DNA from: Rhodobiaceae bacterium
GTDB lineage: Bacteria; Pseudomonadota; Alphaproteobacteria; Parvibaculales; Parvibaculaceae
Assembly (NCBI GenBank): GCA_002746275.1
Contig: NVWR01000006.1
Coordinates: forward strand, 38,778-53,593
DNA length: 14,816 nucleotides
Reading direction: 5' to 3'
Below the pieces are notes generated by a model. It saw only the letters and a program-made list of their open reading frames with translations. It was not told the origin of the DNA and ran no database searches. Positions 1 through 6,833 of the stretch are shown piece after piece (position 1 is the first letter of the stretch; every line of letters starts with the position of its first letter). The position numbers were made by a program, and so were the translations under genes.

Positions 1-872
1 ATGCCCCCTTGTTTATCGCTGCGGAGAAGGGTTATTTCGCTGAAGAAGGCGTTGAAGTCGAGCTTGTCGAAATGACATCGCTCTGGGATATCCGAAAAGC
101 TTTTGAACGTGGACAGCTAGACGGAATGGCGACGAGCCTCGTTGAAGCCATAGAGGTCTCACATGACTCAGAGCAACGCGCCGTAATTAGCCTGGTGACA
201 GACTACTCAAATGGTGCAGATGTCATCCTCGCCGATGCGTCGTTTCCGACGATGGCATCATTGTCGGGACGCCGTATTGGTATTGAGCCCGGCACGTTGA
301 ACGAGGTCATATTGGCCCGCGCCCTTGATCGACACGGCCTTTCTGAGAGTGACGTCGAAATTGTCAATCTCCAGAACCAGTTAATGGCTACAGCGATTTC
401 ATCTGGAGTGGTGGACGCGCTGGTTACCTATCCACCGTTATCGACAGAGGTGGAACGTCAAGGGGGTGTTGTCCGGGTTTTCTCAACAGCGGAAATACCC
501 GGTGAAATTTCGGACGTTGTTTCGTTTGACGTGGAGAGTGCGACGCACCGGCGGGCTGAAATAGAAGCCTTTGGGCGCGCCTGGGGGCGAGCGGTGACAT
601 TTATGGCCGAACACTCTGACGAGGCTCATGAACTGATGAGCCGTCATATCGGGATGACACCGATGGAAGTTAGGGCGTCCCACCAAGGTATTCAGATCGT
701 TGGGGCCGACATGCAGGCTGATTTTTTCAAGCCCACAGGACCATTGGTCGAGGGGATTGAGGCGCTGAGCACGATCTTATGGCCTGATGAGGAAGATCGC
801 CCCGAAGACATGCAACCAGCCTTCTTTGTCAATTTGGACAATGATGATGCGCGGCTGGGTGTGTGGAAATAA
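1..872 (+). CDS. Periplasmic substrate-binding protein, SsuA/NMT1-THI5-like (5' truncated)
   Basis: The reading frame is open from the window edge (first whole codon at base 3), so the true start and signal peptide lie outside. The visible N-terminus, APLFIAAEKGYFAEEGVEVE, matches the opening of NitT/TauT/THI5-type solute-binding proteins, where the mature protein soon reaches 'P-hh-A-x-x-x-GyF-x-x-x-G'. A second family hallmark is the GRRIGIEPGT segment, where the ligand-binding second lobe begins (about residue 87 of the visible part). About 289 residues are visible, close to the usual mature length, so only a short N-terminal piece is missing. The protein should be exported and bind a small organic ligand; the ligand cannot be read from the sequence. 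The stop lies one base before the start of a GGDEF-EAL gene, and no ABC permease or ATPase gene follows. This suggests the binding protein feeds a signalling receptor. Transporter genes upstream of the window remain possible. Confidence 0.82.
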   Translation, partial: APLFIAAEKGYFAEEGVEVELVEMTSLWDIRKAFERGQLDGMATSLVEAIEVSHDSEQRAVISLVTDYSNGADVILADASFPTMASLSGRRIGIEPGTLNEVILARALDRHGLSESDVEIVNLQNQLMATAISSGVVDALVTYPPLSTEVERQGGVVRVFSTAEIPGEISDVVSFDVESATHRRAEIEAFGRAWGRAVTFMAEHSDEAHELMSRHIGMTPMEVRASHQGIQIVGADMQADFFKPTGPLVEGIEALSTILWPDEEDRPEDMQPAFFVNLDNDDARLGVWK

Positions 873-873
873 C

Positions 874-3009
874 ATGACCCAGATCATCTCCAAATTACTT
901 AACCGAACGTCGGTGAAGTGGAAGGTGTTGATCCTTTTCTGCGCGCTTGCAGGTACTGTGGGCGTGTTGTTGATTGGTTTGTCTTTTGCCATGTTTGCGA
1001 ACTACCAGGACATGGTTGTTGCCAAGCGGGCGCACTATACCAGCGATAGCATCGTCTATGCGCTGGAGACGATGGAAGGGCTTAGCCAGCTAGAAAGATA
1101 TGTGGCGATTGTCGGTGCAGAATCTGACGTTGACCTATTGCTTGTTTTTGATGTGGCGACAGGTTCTGTTCTTGCCAGCAACCGGGGAACCCTGCAGGGA
1201 GGCAATATCTATTCGATCGACGATGTTGACCTTCGAAAAAGTGTAGTGAGGGTACTAAATGGCGATGACCCCCTGTCTGAGATTAGATGGGAAGGAGATC
1301 GAGCCAGTTACTCGGTGAAAGCCCCGACGATGGTTCTGGAAACGGGTGGCATTGTCGACACACTTGTTTTTGTCCGTCTCAAGACGCGCTACATCACAGC
1401 ACAATCCAGCGATATGGCTCAGCAGCTTTTGATCGCTCTTCTCGTCGGACTTATGCTTGCTGTTCTGCTGGCGTCCAAATTTCTCTATGACTTGATTGTT
1501 TCACCCCTTTTGAAACTCCGTGATATTGCGCAGTCGCGTGCTGTTGATACGGTCTCCATGGCGCCGTTTGTAAACCGGATGGATGAGTTTGGAGAAGTGG
1601 CGCGCAGTATCCTAGTTTCATTTACCGAAGCACGAGAAACGGCGGAACAATTTGCCAAACAGGCACGACATGACAGCCTGACGGGTCTGGGCAATAGAAC
1701 CATGTTTCAGGAACAGCTGCATTCCTGCCTTTCCCATGCTGAGAGGTCGGGGAAACTGGTCGCGTTGATGATCCTTGATCTCGATCATTTCAAGGAAGTG
1801 AATGATACACTTGGGCATCATATTGGTGATCAACTCCTGATCGCCGTCGCCGATATTTTGCGCGAGAATGCGCGCGATGTGGACACTGTCATTCGGCTGG
1901 GTGGTGATGAGTTTGCCATCATTGTTGATGAACTGGATCAGGTTGATGGTGTGATGGCTCAGGCAAACCGAATATTGGAGGCTCTGGCAAAAACGCATCT
2001 GGTAGCGGGGCATGAAGTGCGCGCTGAAGCGAGCATTGGCATCACTGTTTATCCGCAAGACGGGCGCGAACCAGATGTCCTGCTTAAGAATGCAGACCTT
2101 GCGCTTTACCGGGCAAAGGATGAAGGCAGGGGGAATATTCAACTCTACCGGCATGAGCTGCATTTGCGCGTCATTGAGAAAAATGCAATCGAACGTGATT
2201 TGCGGACGGGCATTATTGAAAACCAATTCGTTCTCTACTACCAGCCGAAGATCGATCTTGAGACGGGAGAAATCGCGGGGGCAGAAGCTCTCATCCGATG
2301 GAAGCACCCGGACCGTGGACTGGTGCCGCCGGACGTGTTTATCCCTGTTGCAGAAGACAGCGGCATCATATGTGATTTGACGGACTGGGTGTTGGCTGAG
2401 GCATGCCGCCAGATCCGCGCCTGGATGGATGAGGGTGTGGGCCCTGTGAGCGTCGCGGTGAACGTGTCTGCTCTTGATCTGAGGCGCCCCGATTTTACGG
2501 ATCGGGTGGCTGCGACTTTGATTGGTGCCGGCGTGTCGCCGAAGTACCTGGAGATTGAGGTTACCGAGAGCACGATGATGCACGATGTTGATCAGGTGAT
2601 CGGCACGTTGCGACGATTGCGTGCCTTCGGTGTCAGCATCAGTATTGATGACTTTGGGACGGGGTATTCTTCTCTCGCCTATCTGCAGCGCTTCCCGGTT
2701 CAACGGCTCAAGATTGACCGGAGCTTTGTGATGGACATGTCTACGGACATAAACAGTCACGCCATTCCAAAACTGATTATCGACCTTGCTCGCAATCTTG
2801 GCGTAGGGGTGCTTGCGGAAGGGGTGGAGACGCAGGAACAACGCGACATTCTGACCTCGATGGGATGTGAAGAGGCGCAAGGGTATTTGTTTGGTGCTCC
2901 TGTCCCTGCTGAGGACTTTGAGAGCCTCCTTCGCCGCAACGTCAACTTCCCGGTCAGGCAGCTGGAAGAGAAAGAAGTCGACGAAGCGAGTTCTATTTCC
3001 GTCGCGTAA
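874..3009 (+). CDS. Membrane-bound GGDEF-EAL c-di-GMP synthase/phosphodiesterase
   Basis: This protein makes and/or breaks cyclic di-GMP at the inner membrane. I chose the ATG at 874 (711 aa). A longer in-frame start at 787 would bury the first 29 residues inside the preceding gene, and 874 puts the first helix near the N-terminus. Layout: transmembrane helix at about residues 17-40; a periplasmic part of about 140 residues; a second helix at about 184-204; a HAMP-like linker at about 205-260; GGDEF domain at about 263-430, with DSLTGLGNR and an intact GGDEF at 343-347; EAL domain at about 437-690. The inhibitory RxxD site is present (R334, D337, five residues before GGDEF). The EAL domain keeps E471 of EAL, N530 of NVS, E562 and E565 in EVTES, the DDFGTG loop (592-597), K613 of KID and E649 of the AEGVE motif. 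Both activities therefore look possible on motif grounds. The gene follows the binding-protein stop by one base, so it is probably translationally coupled to it, and the periplasmic part may receive its signal. Confidence 0.93.
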   Translation: MTQIISKLLNRTSVKWKVLILFCALAGTVGVLLIGLSFAMFANYQDMVVAKRAHYTSDSIVYALETMEGLSQLERYVAIVGAESDVDLLLVFDVATGSVLASNRGTLQGGNIYSIDDVDLRKSVVRVLNGDDPLSEIRWEGDRASYSVKAPTMVLETGGIVDTLVFVRLKTRYITAQSSDMAQQLLIALLVGLMLAVLLASKFLYDLIVSPLLKLRDIAQSRAVDTVSMAPFVNRMDEFGEVARSILVSFTEARETAEQFAKQARHDSLTGLGNRTMFQEQLHSCLSHAERSGKLVALMILDLDHFKEVNDTLGHHIGDQLLIAVADILRENARDVDTVIRLGGDEFAIIVDELDQVDGVMAQANRILEALAKTHLVAGHEVRAEASIGITVYPQDGREPDVLLKNADLALYRAKDEGRGNIQLYRHELHLRVIEKNAIERDLRTGIIENQFVLYYQPKIDLETGEIAGAEALIRWKHPDRGLVPPDVFIPVAEDSGIICDLTDWVLAEACRQIRAWMDEGVGPVSVAVNVSALDLRRPDFTDRVAATLIGAGVSPKYLEIEVTESTMMHDVDQVIGTLRRLRAFGVSISIDDFGTGYSSLAYLQRFPVQRLKIDRSFVMDMSTDINSHAIPKLIIDLARNLGVGVLAEGVETQEQRDILTSMGCEEAQGYLFGAPVPAEDFESLLRRNVNFPVRQLEEKEVDEASSISVA

Positions 3010-3084
3010 TCAATGCTCCTAAAGCTCAAGGATGACGCTGTAATCCACGGGTGCTACTAAACTCCCTAAACAATCTGATGCGAT

Positions 3085-3097
3085 GACACATCGTGTC
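3085..3097. repeat. Short inverted repeat upstream of acyl-CoA dehydrogenase pair
   Basis: GACAC-ATC-GTGTC, a perfect 5-bp inverted repeat with a 3-base centre, lies 28 bases before the start at 3125. It sits in the 115-base spacer between the GGDEF-EAL gene and the dehydrogenase operon. The position would suit an operator for a dimeric regulator. It is short enough to be chance, and no second copy was seen in this window. Confidence 0.2.
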
Positions 3098-3124
3098 CGA
3101 TGATTTGTATCTGGGAGATGTCTG

Positions 3125-4330
3125 ATGGACCTGGCGTACAGCGCAGCTTACGAAGATTTTCGCAAATCCGTTCGGCGGTTTGTTGATAAAAACAGCAGCA
3201 ATCAACCTCGTCGACCTGGTGCCGGTCGCCCCTCTTCCGATCAACGGCGATGGCAGCAATTGCTTATCGAAAATGGCTTTGCGGCACGCACTATTCCTGC
3301 CGAGTATGGGGGGTACGGGGGCGAGCCGGACATTTTGAAGAGCCGGATCATCGCAGAGGAATTTACGCGCGCTTCTTTGCCTCTTGGGCTTGCGAACCAG
3401 GGCATCTCCATGTTTGTTCCCACTCTCCTGGAACTGGGAACAGAGGAGCAGAAGAAGAAGTGGATTGAAACAACGCTGAAGGGTGAGACGGTTTGGTGTC
3501 AGGGATATTCGGAGCCGGGGTCGGGTTCTGATCTGGCAAGCCTTCAAACCAAGGCCACCGAAGACGGCGATGATTTCATCATCAATGGCCAGAAAATCTG
3601 GACCAGCACAGCCGCCACCGCCGACATGATGTTTTGTCTGGTGCGAACGGAGCCGGATGCGCCCAAGCATCAAGGCATTAGCTACTTGATTTTCTCCATG
3701 GATACGCCTGGCATTGAAGTGCGTCCGTTGAAAACCATGACAGGGTACGCGGAATTCAACGAAGTTTTCTTTACCGATGTTCGTGTGCCCAAAAGCCAGA
3801 TTGTGGGTGAACGCGGCCAGGGTTGGATGGTTGCCAATGCAACCCTCAAGCATGAGCGCGGCATGCTGGGCGATCCCAATCAGGCGGGGACGCGGCTTTC
3901 TGCAATCATTGAGATGATGCAGGACGAGACGGTTTCGGGTGAACGGCTGATCGACAACCCCCTGTTTCGGGACCGGCTGTTGCAATTGCAGGCTCGGGTT
4001 TTCGCCATGCAGTTTCACGGCATGCGGCTCCTTACTGCAAGCGTAAAAGGCGAAGACCCGGGGATAGCGCGCCTGATTGTCAAACTGATGGGCTGTGAGC
4101 TCAATCACCAATTGGCGGCTCTGGCAATTGACGCCCTGGGCGAGCTTGGTGTGCTGTACGGCAATAGCCCGCACTTGCGCGCGAGTGGGTATTGGCAACG
4201 TGCCTACATGTTTGATCTTGGCCTTATCATTGGCGGCGGCACGGCGCAGATCCAAAAGAATATTATTTCCGAACGGGGGCTGGGCATGCCCCGTGAGCCC
4301 AAGGCGGCGAAGAAGCAGGGAGCGGCATAA
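3125..4330 (+). CDS. Acyl-CoA dehydrogenase, large/alpha-type subunit (FadE26-like)
   Basis: A 401-residue FAD-dependent dehydrogenase that should introduce a C2-C3 double bond into an acyl-CoA. The start is supported by GGGAG at 3113-3117. The N-terminal helical domain contains the family's IPAEYGGYGG signature (about 57-66). The flavin/CoA-binding segment YSEPGSGSD is intact at 128-136, followed by NGQKIWTS. The C-terminal helical domain ends with GGGTAQIQKNIISERGLGMP. Where medium-chain enzymes have a catalytic Glu just before the GT of this segment, this protein has Gly. E244 in LKHERG sits where isovaleryl- and FadE26-type enzymes place their base, and is the likely catalytic residue. 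The stop overlaps the start of a second, degenerate dehydrogenase by one base (TAATG), so the two probably form one heteromeric enzyme, like FadE26-FadE27 of actinobacterial steroid side-chain oxidation. The substrate is not determined; branched, cyclic or steroid-like acyl-CoAs are plausible. Confidence 0.92.
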   Translation: MDLAYSAAYEDFRKSVRRFVDKNSSNQPRRPGAGRPSSDQRRWQQLLIENGFAARTIPAEYGGYGGEPDILKSRIIAEEFTRASLPLGLANQGISMFVPTLLELGTEEQKKKWIETTLKGETVWCQGYSEPGSGSDLASLQTKATEDGDDFIINGQKIWTSTAATADMMFCLVRTEPDAPKHQGISYLIFSMDTPGIEVRPLKTMTGYAEFNEVFFTDVRVPKSQIVGERGQGWMVANATLKHERGMLGDPNQAGTRLSAIIEMMQDETVSGERLIDNPLFRDRLLQLQARVFAMQFHGMRLLTASVKGEDPGIARLIVKLMGCELNHQLAALAIDALGELGVLYGNSPHLRASGYWQRAYMFDLGLIIGGGTAQIQKNIISERGLGMPREPKAAKKQGAA

Positions 4331-5430
4331 TGGAATTTGCATTGTCAGAAGAGCAGCGGCTTTTGCAGGGATCTGTTGGTCGCTACCTTGAGGAGATGTC
4401 GACACTGGACGCCGTGCGCGAGACCGCTGAGGCGGAAGCGCCGCTATCTCGTGAAATATGGAAGGGGATGGCGGAACTTGGTGTCGCGGGTGTGCTGGTG
4501 CCGGAAGAGCACGGTGGCTTAGGGCTCGGGGTTCTGGAGGCCGCTCTCATTGCTGAGATGACCGGACGATGTACCGCGCCGCTTCCGTTCGTTGGGACGG
4601 CGGTTATGGCACCTATTGCTCTTGTCGGGGCTGGGAGTGATGCACAGAAGGCAACATGGTTGCCGCAACTGGCGAGTGGGGAGATCATCGCAGGCGTGGC
4701 GGTTGCAGAAGTGATCGGAGCACGGGAAGGTGCTGGTGTTCGCTTTGCAAACGGATGTCTCACCGGCAGCAGCCTGTTTGTGATTGATGGCCCAGCAGCG
4801 GACATTTTCATTGTCTCTGACGTCAACAAGGCCCTCTACCTGGTTGACGGGAAGGCCAAGGGGCTTGCCCGCAAAAAACTCACAATGATTGACCTGACCC
4901 GGCCTGTTTCGGAACTGGTCTTTGAGGATGTTGAAGCGGAACTGTTGCCAGAGGGTGGCCCGGAGATTGTGGACGCCATGATTGATGCGGGGCGCATCAT
5001 GCTTGCAGCCGATACGCTGGGTGCTGGAGACATGATGCTGGAGAAAGCCGTGGATTACGCGAAGGAACGCAAACAGTTTGGCCGGGTCATTGGATCGTTC
5101 CAGGCGGTGAAGCACCTTTGCGCGGAAATGGCGGCAGAATTGGAACCCTGTCGGTCGCTGGTCTGGTATGCCGCCTACGCACAAGGGGCGACGTTGCAGG
5201 ACGCGGCACTGCCGGACGGGCGGTTGATGGCCTGCCACGCCAAGGCACATCTGTCGGAAGTCGGGCGATTTGTGGCCCGAACCGCGACGGAAGTGCATGG
5301 CGGCATGGGCTTCACCGACCTTCTGGGGCTGCATTATTGGTTCAAGCGCATTGGGCTCGACCGGCAGTTGCTGGGGGGACCGGAACGTGTGCGGGAAGAG
5401 GCCGCGCGACTGCAGGGGTGGGCTGCCTAA
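4330..5430 (+). CDS. Acyl-CoA dehydrogenase, small/beta-type partner subunit (FadE27-like)
   Basis: A 366-residue acyl-CoA dehydrogenase homologue that starts on the last base of the preceding gene's stop. The N-terminal domain is recognisable (MEFALSEEQRLLQ, then VPEEHGGLGLG at 57-67). The middle domain lacks the usual S/T-E-P-G-x-G-S-D motif and instead reads AVAEVIGAREGAGV around 124-137. The C-terminal domain is well kept: YAKERKQFGRVIGSFQAVKH at 243-262, with R247 at the conserved flavin-contacting position, and VHGGMGFTD at 322-330. This asymmetry with its neighbour is the known pattern of alpha2-beta2 dehydrogenases, in which the flavin site is built across two different subunits. I infer it is a partner that is not active alone. 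It could instead be a stand-alone divergent enzyme, but the one-base overlap argues against that. Confidence 0.9.
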   Translation: MEFALSEEQRLLQGSVGRYLEEMSTLDAVRETAEAEAPLSREIWKGMAELGVAGVLVPEEHGGLGLGVLEAALIAEMTGRCTAPLPFVGTAVMAPIALVGAGSDAQKATWLPQLASGEIIAGVAVAEVIGAREGAGVRFANGCLTGSSLFVIDGPAADIFIVSDVNKALYLVDGKAKGLARKKLTMIDLTRPVSELVFEDVEAELLPEGGPEIVDAMIDAGRIMLAADTLGAGDMMLEKAVDYAKERKQFGRVIGSFQAVKHLCAEMAAELEPCRSLVWYAAYAQGATLQDAALPDGRLMACHAKAHLSEVGRFVARTATEVHGGMGFTDLLGLHYWFKRIGLDRQLLGGPERVREEAARLQGWAA

Positions 5431-5494
5431 GGTTCGTTGGCTCTTTTGTCATGCGTGTTGAAAATTTGCGCGTGGCATCTTTTCACCCGCGATG

Positions 5495-5515
5495 GTTCCC
5501 GGTAAGCTCGGGAAC
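5495..5515 (+). other. Hairpin after the acyl-CoA dehydrogenase pair
   Basis: GTTCCCG (5495-5501) and CGGGAAC (5509-5515) form a perfect 7-bp stem around a 7-base loop, 65 bases after the dehydrogenase stop. There is no T-tract, so it is not a classical intrinsic terminator. It may be a processing or stability element between the dehydrogenase and alcohol dehydrogenase genes, or a DNA-level binding site. Confidence 0.35.
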
Positions 5516-5524
5516 ATAAATGGA

Positions 5525-5541
5525 CCTAAGTCTAATTTAGG
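5525..5541. promoter_or_regulatory. Possible operator palindrome before alcohol dehydrogenase
   Basis: CCTAA (5525-5529) and TTAGG (5537-5541) are inverted around a 7-base AT-rich centre, 30 bases before the alcohol dehydrogenase start. A 17-base symmetric site here is a reasonable size for a dimeric repressor. I see no local regulator gene and no convincing promoter boxes, so the role is inferred from position only. Confidence 0.25.
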
Positions 5542-5570
5542 CCAAATGATTTCAGCCGTGGGAGGCAAAA

Positions 5571-6653
5571 ATGCGCGCAGCAATTTTTCGCAACGGGGAA
5601 CTTGTCGTTGATGAGTTGCCAGAACCCAAGCCGGGTGAGGGACAAGTTGTCGTCAAGACGCTTGCCTGCGGCATTTGCGGGTCCGACCTGCACGCCTTCC
5701 ACCATATGGACAAAATGGTGGACGCCGGAAAACGCTCCGGGAGCGCGATGATGATGGACCCGGCCAAAGACATTGTTTTTGGCCATGAGTTCTGTGCCGA
5801 GATCCTGGACTATGGAACGGGAACCCAGAAAACGCTGAAGCCGGGCACGCGCGTTTGCTCCATGCCGATCGCGATTTCAGAAAGCGGTGTGCAGGGTGTG
5901 GGCTATTCCAACACCTACCCTGGTGGTTTTGCAGAACAGATGGTGTTGAACGAAGCCATGTTGTTGGAAGTGCCTAATGGCCTGCCGACAGATCAGGCCG
6001 CGATGACAGAGCCGATGGCTGTGGGCTGGCACGCGGTGCAGAAGGCCCGACTGACCGACGATGATGTGGCGCTGGTCATTGGCTGTGGACCTGTGGGACT
6101 TGCGGTTATCGCGGGGCTTAAGATCGCCGGTGTGAGCCCGATCATTGCATCTGACTTTTCTCCGGCACGACGTAAGTTCGCAGAGATGATGGGGGCTGAT
6201 ATCGTCCTTGATCCATCTGAAACCTCACCTTACAAAAAATGGGAAGAGGAAGCCGCGCCCGAAGGGTATGACGCGAAAAACTGGATGACGATGATGGGGA
6301 TCGGGCCACAATTGCGTCCGGGCGTTATCTTTGAATGTGTGGGTGTGCCCGGTCTCATTCAGCAAATTCTGGAAGGGGCACCAAAAGCCGCCCGCATTGT
6401 CGTTGTGGGTGTGTGTATGGAACCGGATCATCTGGAGCCATTTTTTGCCATCAACAAAGAACTCAATCTGCAATTTGTACTGGGATACACGCCAGAAGAA
6501 TTTGCAGAGACGCTGGGTTTCCTGGCGGAGGGCAAGATGCAGGTTGAGCCTCTGATTACGGGCAAGATTGGTGTTGATGAGGTCAAATCCGCGTTTGTTG
6601 ACCTCGAAAGTCCTGATAAGCACGCCAAGATCTTGGTTGAACCCTGGCGGTGA
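5571..6653 (+). CDS. Zinc-dependent alcohol dehydrogenase (MDR family), no structural-zinc site
   Basis: A 360-residue cytoplasmic medium-chain dehydrogenase/reductase that should oxidise an alcohol or reduce a carbonyl with NAD(H). A strong ribosome site, GGGAGG at 5560-5565, fixes the start. The catalytic zinc ligands fit the family: C36 in CGICGSD, H72-E73 in GHEF and E147 in TEPM. The Rossmann fold shows GCGPVG at 171-176, and D195 at the end of the second strand favours NAD over NADP. The four-cysteine structural-zinc lobe, normally shortly after the GxRV motif (here GTRV, 92-95), is absent; that stretch reads SMPIAISESGVQGVG. There are additional residues between CGICGSD and GHEF, and a charged, methionine-rich stretch at about 217-245. 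It follows the dehydrogenase pair by 140 bases and may act on an alcohol feeding the same beta-oxidation route, but this is inferred from proximity only. A strong terminator follows. Confidence 0.9.
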   Translation: MRAAIFRNGELVVDELPEPKPGEGQVVVKTLACGICGSDLHAFHHMDKMVDAGKRSGSAMMMDPAKDIVFGHEFCAEILDYGTGTQKTLKPGTRVCSMPIAISESGVQGVGYSNTYPGGFAEQMVLNEAMLLEVPNGLPTDQAAMTEPMAVGWHAVQKARLTDDDVALVIGCGPVGLAVIAGLKIAGVSPIIASDFSPARRKFAEMMGADIVLDPSETSPYKKWEEEAAPEGYDAKNWMTMMGIGPQLRPGVIFECVGVPGLIQQILEGAPKAARIVVVGVCMEPDHLEPFFAINKELNLQFVLGYTPEEFAETLGFLAEGKMQVEPLITGKIGVDEVKSAFVDLESPDKHAKILVEPWR

Positions 6654-6709
6654 GCCTGTATTGAGGTGGGAACAACAGACCCCAACCAATGATCTGACTT
6701 GATCTTCTT

Positions 6710-6741
6710 GGCGCAGCCTGACCGCAGGTTGCGCCTTTTTT
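6710..6741 (+). terminator. Intrinsic terminator after alcohol dehydrogenase
   Basis: An 11-bp stem with one G-T wobble (6710-6720 with 6725-6735, GGCGCAGCCTG against CAGGTTGCGCC) closes on the loop ACCG and is followed at once by six T (6736-6741). This is a textbook Rho-independent terminator. It lies 57 bases after the stop and isolates the dehydrogenase genes from the SPFH operon. The remaining bases to 6833 hold a weak -10-like TATAGT at 6781-6786 without a clear -35. Confidence 0.92.
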
Positions 6742-6833
6742 CTGTCCCTTTCTCGGCAAGCGATCGCCTTTGAATTAGCCTATAGTGAAATTGAAACAAC
6801 AAACCTCAACGGCCCCCAACGGGAGAAAACTGC

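Noticed and set aside
787..873. N-terminal extension of the GGDEF-EAL protein from an ATG at 787
   Set aside because: It lies inside the binding-protein gene and encodes no signal peptide or domain; the ATG at 874 gives a normal short tail before the first transmembrane helix.
1618..2880. Long antisense open frame of 420 codons
   Set aside because: It is opposite the conserved GGDEF-EAL gene, has no recognisable domain, and is rich in His, Arg and Gln as expected of a shadow frame.
3026..4405. Antisense open frame of 459 codons across the first acyl-CoA dehydrogenase
   Set aside because: Complement shadow of a well-conserved gene, with no family similarity and no ribosome site seen.
4519..5334. 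Antisense open frame of 271 codons over the second acyl-CoA dehydrogenase
   Set aside because: Shadow frame without domain signatures; the sense gene is clearly real.
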